NCBI GenBank assembly: GCA_022616395.1
Contig: JAKEEV010000918.1
Coordinates: 1-24,502, forward strand
Direction of reading: 5' to 3'
Source of the DNA: Planctomycetia bacterium
GTDB taxonomy: Bacteria > Planctomycetota > Planctomycetia > Gemmatales > Gemmataceae
Length of the DNA: 24,502 nt
Part shown: positions 8,427 through 15,324 of the stretch, one piece after another
How the letters are laid out: the number at the start of each line of letters is the position of its first letter
Position numbering within the stretch: position 1 is the first letter of the stretch
Notes under the pieces: generated by a model
Databases searched by the model: none
What the model was told of the DNA's origin: nothing
Seen by the model: only the letters and a program-made list of their open reading frames with translations
Translations under genes and position numbers: made by a program

Positions 8427-8681
8427 ATGGCGCAATTCATATGGCTGGACTGGAACCTCGCGAAGTTGGACATGCACCACCTCGGTGCGGACGAAGTGGA
8501 GTTCGCTTGGGAACACCGGACTGACGTTTGCGGGTGGGAGGAACCAGAGCCGGGAGTCGAGAGCTACGGCCGAGTACCGAACGGTCGATGGGTGAAGATC
8601 ATCTGGCGCCACAACGGCTTCGGAGATGAAGACCTGATCTTCGTCATCACCGCGTATCACGTGCCTCACGGACCGGAGTAA
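8427..8681 (+). CDS. Small BrnT-like protein inside the ATP synthase operon
   Basis: An 84-residue protein. The pattern FIWLDWNLAKLDMHH, followed by ADEVEFAWEH, YGRVPNGRWVKIIWR and FVITAYHV, resembles the BrnT type II toxin fold (F-W-x-x-x-N-x-x-K-x-x-x-H start, then beta strands ending in an 'ITA' strand). BrnT proteins are ribonuclease toxins normally encoded just before a BrnA antitoxin. No BrnA-like DNA-binding gene follows here, so it may be a solitary or repurposed relative. The fold call is from pattern only and is moderate. It lies between atpA and atpG, 24 bp before the next gene on the same strand, so it is probably cotranscribed. Alternatively, it is an uncharacterised planctomycete family that only resembles BrnT. 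Confidence 0.6.
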   Translation: MAQFIWLDWNLAKLDMHHLGADEVEFAWEHRTDVCGWEEPEPGVESYGRVPNGRWVKIIWRHNGFGDEDLIFVITAYHVPHGPE

Positions 8682-8705
8682 TGGGAACGGACGGAGGGCG
8701 AAGTC

Positions 8706-9542
8706 GTGCCTCGTGACCGGGACTTCGACCGCGACGAGTATGGCGAACCCCGCAAGCGTGGCGGTTCGAATAAGGGATTGCTGATCGCGGGCTGCGCGGT
8801 TGAGGCGCTGGTGATTCTGGCGGGTGCGGGCGTTGCCGTGTGGTACTTCGTGTTCGCGGGCGAGACGACGGCGGAGGTGACCAACAAGTACCGGCCGCGC
8901 TTCGCCAAACAGCGGACGAAGCTCAAGCGGATCGCCGACAAGTTGCCGGCGCGCGGATCGGTGCAAGGAGACACGCTCCCTGCGAACCTCGATCCCAAAC
9001 CGGTGTACGATGTGCCGGGGAAGAAGTTCAACACCGCGATCCTGATGGCCGAACAGTGCGAAGACCCGGACCGGGAATTGAAGTCGCTCACCGAGTTCGA
9101 CCTGGGATTCTTTGCAGACGAGTATCGCATTCACTTGCAGTGGACCGGCGACAAAAGCCCAATGGTGGAGTCTGCGAAACGCGAGCGGCTGAAGGATCTG
9201 GCGAAGCGGTTCGACACAACGCTCGACTTCGCGTATCTGGTGGTGGCTCGAACGGTGAGGTTCGATCCGCCGCGCCTGGTGAACGAGAACACTTTCCTCG
9301 GCGGTGACCTGGAGTTGGAAGTGTTCCTGATCGACCTGAAGACCGAGAAGGTGTTGGGGAGTTTCCGCCGGTCCTTCCGCCCCGATGCGCAAGTGATGGC
9401 TGAGTTCCGCACGGATCGCAAGGAGAGCGACAGCGCGGAGTCGTTCATCTACTCCAATGTGTGGGTGAAAGCACGCAAGGAAGTGGCCGCGGCACTGGCT
9501 CGCGGAACCGGCGGAACCTTCAACATCGAGCCGAAACGGTAA
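8706..9542 (+). CDS. Unknown single-pass membrane-anchored protein inside the atp operon
   Basis: Not recognised. The 278-residue protein has a short, highly charged N-terminus (Arg/Asp-rich, residues 1-23), one membrane helix about residues 24-48 (GLLIAGCAVEALVILAGAGV) and a 230-residue soluble domain. By the positive-inside rule the basic N-terminus is cytoplasmic and the domain is outside. The domain has mixed alpha/beta character (VYDVPGKKFNTAILMAEQ; GGDLELEVFLIDLKTEKVLGSF) and no Cys pairs or catalytic motif I can name. Start GTG 8706 is preceded by GGAGGG at 8693-8698. The gene is followed 38 bp later by atpG, so it sits between atpA and atpG in the transcript. A role in ATP synthase biogenesis is possible from position only; it may equally be a passenger. 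Confidence 0.8.
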   Translation: MPRDRDFDRDEYGEPRKRGGSNKGLLIAGCAVEALVILAGAGVAVWYFVFAGETTAEVTNKYRPRFAKQRTKLKRIADKLPARGSVQGDTLPANLDPKPVYDVPGKKFNTAILMAEQCEDPDRELKSLTEFDLGFFADEYRIHLQWTGDKSPMVESAKRERLKDLAKRFDTTLDFAYLVVARTVRFDPPRLVNENTFLGGDLELEVFLIDLKTEKVLGSFRRSFRPDAQVMAEFRTDRKESDSAESFIYSNVWVKARKEVAAALARGTGGTFNIEPKR

Positions 9543-9580
9543 ACACGAAACGTTAAACGCGAGATGCGAGACGGATACCG

Positions 9581-10495
9581 ATGGCTAATCTGCGTGCTCT
9601 GGTGAAGCGCCGAAAGGCGGTGCGGAACATCCGCAAGATCACCAAGACGATGGAACTGATCGCCACATCGCGCTTCCAGCGCGCCCTCAAGCGCGCAACC
9701 GACGCGGAGGCGTTCACCCGCAAGATCGCCGAGATTACCGCTGACCTGGGCAAGAACGCGGGCGGCGTAAGTCATCCGCTGTTGGCCACGCGAGCTGTGA
9801 AGAAGTCGGTGCTCTTGGTCATCACGGCCAACCGCGGGCTGTGCGGCGGGTACAACGGAAGCATTCTGCGCGAGGCGATGGGCGCGATTCGGCAATACCA
9901 ATCGGGCGCGGGTATTCCGTTCGAGTTGGAAGTCGCAGGCAAGCGCGGAATCGCGTACTTCAAGTTCCAGCGCCTGGAGCGCACGAAGGAATACACCAAC
10001 TTCGAGGACAAGCCGACGTTCGCGGAGGTGGACCCGATCGCGACTCGGTTCATCGAACTCTTCGCGACCGGTCAGATTGACGAGGTGAAGGTCGCGTACA
10101 TGAAGTTTTTCAACCCCGCGCGTCAGGAACCGGTGGTGGAATCGTTTCTTCCGCTCTCGTCACTGACGGTCGAGACTCGACACCCCGCGCCGGATACTCC
10201 TGCAACTCCGGCAACGCCCGCGGCTCCTTTAGCGAAGGTCGAGTACGAGTTTCTGCCGGAAGCGGAGGAGATTCTGGAGGAACTTGTTCCTCTGGCTCTC
10301 AAGATCCGGCTGTTCAAGTGCTTCCTCGACGCGGCGGTGAGCGAACAGATTGCCCGCCGTGTCGCAATGAAAGCCGCGACGGAGAACGCGGGCGACCTCA
10401 TCAAGGACATCACGAGGAAGTACAACCGCACGCGTCAGGCGAACATCACCAAGGAGATTTCGGAGCTGATCGCCGGCGCAGAAGCGCTAAAGTGA
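9581..10495 (+). CDS. atpG: F1Fo ATP synthase subunit gamma
   Basis: Subunit gamma is the rotating central shaft of F1. The 304-residue protein has the N-terminal coiled coil 'RKAVRNIRKITKTMELIATS', the conserved GLCGGYNGSILR at about residues 86-97, and the C-terminal helix RTRQANITKEISELIAGAEAL that enters the alpha3beta3 hexamer. Length is slightly above the usual 285-295 because of a Pro/Ala/Thr-rich linker with PDTPATPATPAAP near residues 205-217. ATG 9581 is the only sensible start, giving MANLRALVKRRK. Two guest genes separate it from atpA, and a DUF1569 gene follows before atpD, which is unusual compared with the common HAGDC order. Confidence 0.96.
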   Translation: MANLRALVKRRKAVRNIRKITKTMELIATSRFQRALKRATDAEAFTRKIAEITADLGKNAGGVSHPLLATRAVKKSVLLVITANRGLCGGYNGSILREAMGAIRQYQSGAGIPFELEVAGKRGIAYFKFQRLERTKEYTNFEDKPTFAEVDPIATRFIELFATGQIDEVKVAYMKFFNPARQEPVVESFLPLSSLTVETRHPAPDTPATPATPAAPLAKVEYEFLPEAEEILEELVPLALKIRLFKCFLDAAVSEQIARRVAMKAATENAGDLIKDITRKYNRTRQANITKEISELIAGAEALK

Positions 10496-10521
10496 GTTTC
10501 GCCCGACCCGGAGGAACCGCG

Positions 10522-11010
10522 ATGAGTACCGCGATCAAACCTGAGCGCAGGAAGTTGAGCTTCGCGAGTCTCGATGAAGTTGTCGCGGATGCCGAGAACT
10601 TGCTCGCGAAGGGGTACGACCGAGCGGCGAACTGGGATCTGGCTCAGGTGTGTTCGCACCTCGCGGAGTGGATGCGGTTCCCGATTGACGGCTTCCCGAA
10701 GGTGCCGTTGGTGCTTCGCCCTGTGTTCTGGCTGATGCGGGTGACGGTCGGCAAGAAGATGCGGACGAAGATTCTCACGGACGGTTTCGACGCAGGTGGT
10801 CGGACGATGCCGCAGACGGTGTTTCAGCCCGGAGGCGATGCAACCGCTGCGGTCGCGAAACTGAAAGAAGTCGCCGAACGGTTCAAGGCGCACACGGGAC
10901 CGATTGTCCCCTCGCCGCTGTTCGGCCCCATGACAAAGGATGAGGCGCTTCAGTTGCAGTTGAAGCACTGTGCGCATCACTTGAGCTTTTTGGTTCCCAA
11001 GACCACTTAA
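10522..11010 (+). CDS. DUF1569 (DinB-like fold) protein between atpG and atpD
   Basis: A 162-residue protein matching DUF1569, a family in the DinB/YfiT-like four-helix-bundle group. It begins RRKLSFASLDEVVADAENL and has 'WDLAQVCSHLAEWM' near residue 50. A HCAHHLSFL motif near the C-terminus supplies two or three His residues of the sort that bind metal in DinB-like proteins. No enzyme activity is established for DUF1569; thiol-dependent transferases occur elsewhere in the superfamily. A strong site, GGAGGA, lies 6-7 nt before ATG 10522. The gene follows atpG by 26 bp and precedes atpD by 38 bp, so it is almost certainly cotranscribed. The reason it sits inside the ATP synthase operon is unknown. 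Confidence 0.85.
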   Translation: MSTAIKPERRKLSFASLDEVVADAENLLAKGYDRAANWDLAQVCSHLAEWMRFPIDGFPKVPLVLRPVFWLMRVTVGKKMRTKILTDGFDAGGRTMPQTVFQPGGDATAAVAKLKEVAERFKAHTGPIVPSPLFGPMTKDEALQLQLKHCAHHLSFLVPKTT

Positions 11011-11048
11011 CCGCGACCCGTGGGTGCGCGAAGCGACAAGAGGCACAT

Positions 11049-12512
11049 ATGGTTTCCATTACGCAGAAGGTCGGCACGATTGTCCAGATCATCGGCTCCA
11101 CGTTCGATGTGGAGTTTGAAGAGGGGAAACTGCCGGACATTTACAACGCGCTGAAGATTAACGCGAAGACCGAAAGCGGGCTGGAGATCAACCTCACCGG
11201 CGAGGTTCAGCAGCACCTCGGGGGCAGCCGCGTGCGTTGCGTGGCTCTGGGAAGCACTGACGGCCTGATTCGCGGACTGAAGGCAATCGACACCGGTGGC
11301 CCGGTGTCGGTTCCCGTCGGCCTCGAAACGCTTGGCCGCGTGTTCAACCTGCTCGGCGATCCGATTGATGCTCGCGGGCCGGTTACCACTCAGGAACGGC
11401 GCGGCATTCACCAGGAGCCGCCGAAGTTCGCGGAACTCTCGCCGAAGGCCGAAGTGCTCGTCACCGGCATCAAGGTTATCGACTTGCTCACGCCTCTGGT
11501 TCGCGGAGGAAAGGCCGGACTGTTCGGCGGAGCCGGGCTGGGCAAGACGGTCATTCTCACCGAGTTGATTAACCGCATCGCGAAGATTTATAAAGGCTAC
11601 TCGGTGTTCGCGGGCGTCGGCGAGCGCACGCGCGAAGGGAACGACCTGTGGCTGGAAATGCAGGAGACCAAGACCAGCGCCGCGGCGGATGCCAAGAGCG
11701 TGCTCGAAAGCTGCGCGATGGTGTTCGGGCAGATGAACGAGCCTCCGGGAGCGCGACTTCGCGTCGCGCTGTCGGCCCTGACGATGGCCGAATGGTTCCG
11801 CGACTCAACCGGCACTGAAACGCTCTTGTTCGTCGATAACATTTTCCGGTTCTCACAGGCCGGTTCGGAAGTATCAGCGCTTCTGGGCCGAATGCCAAGC
11901 GCTGTGGGTTACCAGCCGACGCTTGCAACCGAGATGGGCGAACTTCAGGAGCGGATTACCTCGACGAACAAGGGCGCGGTCACGTCGGTGCAAGCGGTGT
12001 ACGTACCGGCCGACGACCCGACCGACCCGGCCCCAGCGAACACGTTCCAGCACCTCGACGCGTTCATCTATCTGGAGCGCTCGATCTCGGAAAAAGGTAT
12101 TTACCCCGCAATCGACCCGCTGGCGTCGAACAGCCGACTGCTCGATCCGCAGTTCGTCGGCGAGAGGCACTTCAACGTCGCCGATCGCGTGAAGCGCATC
12201 CTTCAACGGTATCGTGACCTCCAGGACATCATCGCGATTCTGGGCGTGGATGAACTGAACGAAGAGGACAAGAAGGTGGTGTCTCGTGCTCGACGAATCG
12301 AGCGGTTCCTTTCGCAACCGTTCTTCGTGGCCGAAGCATTCACCGGCAAGAGTGGCAACTTCACGAAGCTCGAGGACACAATCCGCAGCTTCGAGGAGTT
12401 GTGCGACGGCAACTGGGACCACCTGCCCGAAAGCGCGTTCATGTACGTCGGGCCAATCGAGGAAGCCGCCACGGCCTACGAAGAGGCCCTGAAGAAGGCA
12501 GGCGGGAAATAG
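11049..12512 (+). CDS. atpD: F1Fo ATP synthase subunit beta
   Basis: Catalytic subunit of F1. The 487 residues include the P-loop GGAGLGKT (160-167), the catalytic Glu192 in GERTREGNDL, 'QMNEPPGARLRVALSALTMA', the Walker B strand LLFVDNIFRFSQAGSEVSAL, and VDELNEEDKK, the local form of the DELSEED lever that pushes gamma. Also conserved are SAVGYQPTLATEMG and IERFLSQPFFVAEAFTG. Small local variants (ERSISEKGIYPAIDPLASN) lie in a generally conserved block. ATG 11049 has GAGG about 9 nt upstream. The stop's last base is the first base of the following GAGTGTGAG repeat. Confidence 0.97.
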   Translation: MVSITQKVGTIVQIIGSTFDVEFEEGKLPDIYNALKINAKTESGLEINLTGEVQQHLGGSRVRCVALGSTDGLIRGLKAIDTGGPVSVPVGLETLGRVFNLLGDPIDARGPVTTQERRGIHQEPPKFAELSPKAEVLVTGIKVIDLLTPLVRGGKAGLFGGAGLGKTVILTELINRIAKIYKGYSVFAGVGERTREGNDLWLEMQETKTSAAADAKSVLESCAMVFGQMNEPPGARLRVALSALTMAEWFRDSTGTETLLFVDNIFRFSQAGSEVSALLGRMPSAVGYQPTLATEMGELQERITSTNKGAVTSVQAVYVPADDPTDPAPANTFQHLDAFIYLERSISEKGIYPAIDPLASNSRLLDPQFVGERHFNVADRVKRILQRYRDLQDIIAILGVDELNEEDKKVVSRARRIERFLSQPFFVAEAFTGKSGNFTKLEDTIRSFEELCDGNWDHLPESAFMYVGPIEEAATAYEEALKKAGGK

Positions 12513-12600
12513 AGTGTGAGTGTGAGTGTGAGTTAAGACAAAGGCAGAAAACCAGAAGTGTTCTTGGCTTGGTCTTTGGTTTTCACTCACACCCACACTC
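12512..12600. repeat. GAGTGT-rich inverted repeat between atpD and atpC
   Basis: The left arm 12512-12527, a simple GTGTGA-type repeat, pairs with 12585-12600 (15 of 16 bases). It starts on the last base of the atpD stop. A short inner stem (AAAACC 12548-12553 with GGTTTT 12578-12583) continues the fold. It separates atpD from atpC in the transcript and could lower atpC expression relative to atpD. It is likely another dispersed element. Confidence 0.7.
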
Positions 12601-12647
12601 GCACTTGCGAAGCACTTACACTTGCGAGCAAAGCTCGCGAGGAAGCA

Positions 12648-13067
12648 ATGACCGAATCCACACCCAAGACCGTGAAAGTCGTCGTCGTCACCCCGGAACG
12701 GGCGGTGCTCGACGCGACCGCCAACATGGTCATCCTTCCGATGTACGATGGCGAACTCGGCGTGCTCCCGGGCCGCGCGCCTCTCGTTGGTCGACTTGGC
12801 GCGGGCGAACTTCGTTTGAAGACTGGCGACGCGGTGACTCGCTGGTTTGTGGATGCTGGGTTCGTGCAGGTGCGGTCGGATGTGGTGACCGTGCTGACCG
12901 CAAACGCTCGCCCCGCGCTGGAAGTGACCCCGGAGATGGCCGAGCGAGCCAGGACCGAAGCCGAAGCTCTCCCCTCAGCCAACGCGCTTGAACGCAAGAA
13001 CAAGGCGAAGGCCCGCGACCGAGCCGCGGGGATGAAACGCGTCGCCGCCAAGAACCCGGTGGACTGA
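12648..13067 (+). CDS. atpC: F1Fo ATP synthase subunit epsilon
   Basis: Subunit epsilon sits at the base of the central stalk and inhibits ATP hydrolysis. The 139-residue protein has the N-terminal beta sandwich: VVVVTPERAVLDATANMVIL, then 'MYDGELGVLPGRAPLVGRLG', then VDAGFVQVRSDVVTVLTANA. A C-terminal helical hairpin rich in Ala, Glu, Arg and Lys follows. Start ATG 12648 has GAGGA about 8 nt upstream; the upstream open frame runs through the repeat and is not protein-like. It is the last gene of the operon, followed 10 bp later by a strong palindrome. Confidence 0.92.
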   Translation: MTESTPKTVKVVVVTPERAVLDATANMVILPMYDGELGVLPGRAPLVGRLGAGELRLKTGDAVTRWFVDAGFVQVRSDVVTVLTANARPALEVTPEMAERARTEAEALPSANALERKNKAKARDRAAGMKRVAAKNPVD

Positions 13068-13077
13068 GTTTCGCCCA

Positions 13078-13127
13078 CCTCGAACACGAAAGCCCACACC
13101 AACTGGTGTGGGCTTTCGTGTTCGAGG
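13078..13127. terminator. 24-bp perfect palindrome, likely bidirectional terminator
   Basis: 13078-13101 is the exact reverse complement of 13104-13127, with only AC between. It lies between the convergent atpC (stop 13067) and HNH gene (stop 13148). The inner GC-rich stem is flanked by AAA on one side and TTT on the other, so it can act on either strand. The T-run is short, so termination may not be classic intrinsic. Confidence 0.75.
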
Positions 13128-13147
13128 CTTGCCCCGATCATTGGTGT

Positions 13148-14017
13148 TTAGCGCTGCTGGGCGCGACGACATTGAACAATGCCACGGAGCTTTTCAACTG
13201 TGAGGTTGAGTCGTCGATGAAGTATGCGGTGGCAGTTTGCACACACGATAGCCAACTCATCCGGTGTAATGCGGTGTTCTTCGGTTAACTGCGCCAGCGG
13301 AACTCGGTGGTGACACTCAGCAAATCCATATCCGAGTTCCTCCCCGTAGAGTGCAACGAAATCAAAATCGCACACCTCACAGAGTAGTTTACCCTGCTGT
13401 GTTTTGAGTACCTGTTGCTTCCTCTGACGGACAACTGTTCGATTTCGTTCCTTTCGTCGGTGCAACCGCAGCCGTACTTTGCCCTCGGAATAGGTCTGCT
13501 CTGAGTTGTTTCCGTCTCCATCGGTTTTCCCCTCACCGAGCATTCGTCTCAACTCGGCCTTGATTGCCTTCCGTGAATCCTCGTTCTGAAGAGCGTGGAG
13601 CAAGTCTGGGTTAAAGCGTGCGCAACTCTGCCTCAACTCGGGTGCCCAATCAGCGTTTCTTGGATCAACCATCTTCTTGTACGTGACGGGGCTGCCGTTA
13701 TGCGTCAGCTTCAAGATGTTCGCTCGCCGTGGTTTTGAGAGATAATAGTAGGGGAGGAGCGCGCGTGAATGCTGTTCGGAGTTCAGCCTCTCTTGCTTTT
13801 TGAACTGTGACTCGAAAACTCCAAAAGGAATCGGATCGGCAAACGAGTTTGTCGCCTCCAAATACGAAATGACCGCCAGCAGCGCAGGTGAAAAAAGGTC
13901 TGAGGCTTCATGCTTCGCGTTGTGTTTCCGAAGGTATTGAAGCGCGATCTCCCAAGCGTGCCCAATGGGCTGCTCTCCGGTCGTTGACGGTAAGGTACTC
14001 GCGGTAGACTGGTTCAT
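13148..14017 (-). CDS. HNH endonuclease family protein
   Basis: A 289-residue protein. The C-terminal HNH nuclease domain has a zinc-type knuckle CEVC (Cys213, Cys216), the core AECHHRVPL (His236, His237), and the final DELAIVCANCHRILHR (Cys259, Cys262, His267). This resembles McrA/restriction-type HNH proteins that cut DNA. The first about 180 residues have no recognised family and may supply target recognition. Base composition is visibly lower in GC than its neighbours, with many A/T-ending codons, suggesting transfer. It is convergent with atpC. ATG 14017 gives a plausible N-terminus. No methylase partner is seen, so it may be a standalone restriction-like or homing nuclease. Confidence 0.88.
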   Translation of the reverse strand: MNQSTASTLPSTTGEQPIGHAWEIALQYLRKHNAKHEASDLFSPALLAVISYLEATNSFADPIPFGVFESQFKKQERLNSEQHSRALLPYYYLSKPRRANILKLTHNGSPVTYKKMVDPRNADWAPELRQSCARFNPDLLHALQNEDSRKAIKAELRRMLGEGKTDGDGNNSEQTYSEGKVRLRLHRRKERNRTVVRQRKQQVLKTQQGKLLCEVCDFDFVALYGEELGYGFAECHHRVPLAQLTEEHRITPDELAIVCANCHRILHRRLNLTVEKLRGIVQCRRAQQR

Positions 14018-14150
14018 TGTTCCCTCGTCGGGTTCTTGCGGTTCCGGCGGGCGCTTGATGAGTCGCTATTGTAGTTGGGATGGTAAGTTTTGACCTTCGC
14101 CGTGAAGGCATGGCTCATCTGAGACTTGAGCGTGAAGTGACAGCCAACTG
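14018..14150. other. Upstream gap of the HNH gene, no gene seen
   Basis: This part holds the probable promoter region of the HNH gene on the minus strand. No confident -35/-10 pair or open frame with protein-like composition was found. Confidence 0.4.
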
Positions 14151-14231
14151 TCACTCCCAATAGTCTTCCCACTTCGAGCCGAAGGACTTCTTCAGGCGCT
14201 CCAGAGAGGCGTAGATCTTCACCTTCACCAT
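14151..14231 (-). pseudogene. Short 26-codon remnant, origin unknown
   Basis: An ATG-to-stop frame encodes 26 residues (MVKVKIYASLERLKKSFG, then SKWEDYWE). It is more protein-like than chance and ends in a natural stop, but is too short for a family call. It may be a decayed fragment in the low-gene-density stretch behind the HNH gene. No ribosome site is clear. Confidence 0.3.
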
Positions 14232-14257
14232 CTAGACGTCATCGCTCCCAGGGTTCA

Positions 14258-14310
14258 GCGCAAACGCGAACACCCCGACAAAGTCGGGGTGTTTGGGGTC
14301 GCTTTTGCGC
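14258..14310 (-). terminator. Two-tier hairpin, probable terminator
   Basis: AACACCCCGAC at 14269-14279 pairs with 14283-14293, loop AAA. Outside it, 14258-14269 pairs with 14299-14310 (11 of 12). It starts two bases after the stop of the remnant at 14313 on the minus strand, as expected of a terminator for that gene. Confidence 0.6.
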
Positions 14311-14312
14311 GT

Positions 14313-14502
14313 TTACTTCTGGACCTCGTGTGTGGAAGGCTCACGATACCGCCGGTTCGCCGACAAGTCGGCGATGATCGGAACCACGACCTGCGAGGTT
14401 GTTCCAGACCGTCACACGCACCTTGTCGCGGCCGTCGATAGCGGTACTGGAACAGCCTTCCTCACGCAACTTCGAGAACCATTCGCTCGGGTGACGCAAC
14501 AT
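14313..14502 (-). pseudogene. Frameshifted small gene remnant
   Basis: Reading on the minus strand from ATG 14502, the frame gives HPSEWFSKLREEG, then DKVRVTVWNNLAG. At about position 14396 the sense of the sequence switches by one base to another frame reading QVVVPIIADLSANRRY and ending EPSTHEVQK at TAA 14313-14315. The second part ends exactly before a terminator-like hairpin, which supports it being the true C-terminus. Joined, it would make a protein of about 63 residues. I do not recognise the family. A sequencing error at the shift is an alternative to decay. Confidence 0.35.
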
Positions 14503-14578
14503 CACCCTGCTGCAAAGCAGCGAGCTAAACTCAATCTCCCAACACTCCTCTTCTACTCGCGGAGAAGGCATCCCGCAA

Positions 14579-15190
14579 TCACGGAAGTTCCTCGAGTTCC
14601 CACTCGATGCCGTCCGGCCCGGCGTTCACGACGGGGATGCCGCCGAGATGATCCACCTTCCCGTTGCTGCCGTGGATGTGGCCGCAGACCACCAACCGCG
14701 GGCGCACGCGAAGGATCGCGTCGCGAATCGCCGTGCTGCCGATGCTCGCCCCGCGACTGCTCACATCCACGCAACCCTTCGGCGGCGAGTGAACGACGAG
14801 CACGCAGTCTGTTGGGCACTCGGCGAGCAGTTCCTCGGCTTGCTCTTCGTCGAAGTCGTAACTCCACGGACCGAAGGGCGTAATCGGGATTCCACCGCCG
14901 ACGCCGAAGAATGATACGCCGGCCACTTCCACGCCAGAACCGTGCAGAACGTGAGCGCTCTTCCACCCCGCGCACGCGGAAGCGAGTTCGTCCGTTGTCT
15001 CGTTGTTCCCCGCGACCAGAATGGTTGGCTTCGTCACGACGCGGAGAACATCGAGCGTCTTGGAAAGCCCCTGCCGCAGGTTGCAAAGGTCGCCAGCTCC
15101 GATGAGCACATCCGCGCTCGCAGAACGCTTCACGAGCGAACGCGCGCTGTCGCGGTCGTTGTGCAGATCGCTAAAGAGAAGCAGCTTCAT
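14579..15190 (-). CDS. Calcineurin-like metallophosphoesterase
   Basis: A 203-residue protein with all the di-metal motifs of the superfamily: FSDLHND (Asp8, His10), 'GAGDLCN' (Asp34), AGNNET in place of the usual GNHE (Asn62), VVHSPP (His134) and CGHIHG (His171, His173). The second residue of the GNHE motif region is Asn rather than the common His, which may affect catalysis. The size and the SPPKG segment suit small Icc/YfcE-like phosphodiesterases or Ser/Thr-phosphatase-like enzymes; the substrate cannot be told. Start ATG 15190 puts 'MKLLLFSDLH' at the N-terminus as usual; the open frame upstream runs through a repeat. It follows nuoM on the same strand, 134 bp away, with a repeat between. 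Confidence 0.9.
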   Translation of the reverse strand: MKLLLFSDLHNDRDSARSLVKRSASADVLIGAGDLCNLRQGLSKTLDVLRVVTKPTILVAGNNETTDELASACAGWKSAHVLHGSGVEVAGVSFFGVGGGIPITPFGPWSYDFDEEQAEELLAECPTDCVLVVHSPPKGCVDVSSRGASIGSTAIRDAILRVRPRLVVCGHIHGSNGKVDHLGGIPVVNAGPDGIEWELEELP

Positions 15191-15206
15191 GATTGGGTTT
15201 TCAAAG

Positions 15207-15311
15207 AGTAGGCATTCGCTGGGTGCCGTTCTTCTTGTCCCAACGCAGAACGGCACCCAGCGAATGCCTACTACTCTGAAGAAAGCAGAAGAACGGCACA
15301 CGGAGTGTGCC
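15207..15311. repeat. Inverted repeat downstream of nuoM (copy 1 of a family)
   Basis: A perfect 26-bp inverted repeat (15207-15232 with 15247-15272) is followed by a related small palindrome GGCACAC-GGA-GTGTGCC (15295-15311). The words ACGGCACCCAGCGAATGCC and GGCACACnnnGTGTGCC recur at 21059-21132 on the other side of the nuo cluster. Confidence 0.85.
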
Positions 15312-15324
15312 TACTACTTTGAAG

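Noticed and set aside
12286..12991. Other-frame ORFs over atpD-atpC
   Set aside because: Shadows of well-supported ATP synthase genes, without independent support.
14293..14883. Plus-strand 196-codon frame
   Set aside because: Antisense to the metallophosphoesterase and remnant gene, with Arg/Ser-rich, non-protein-like composition.
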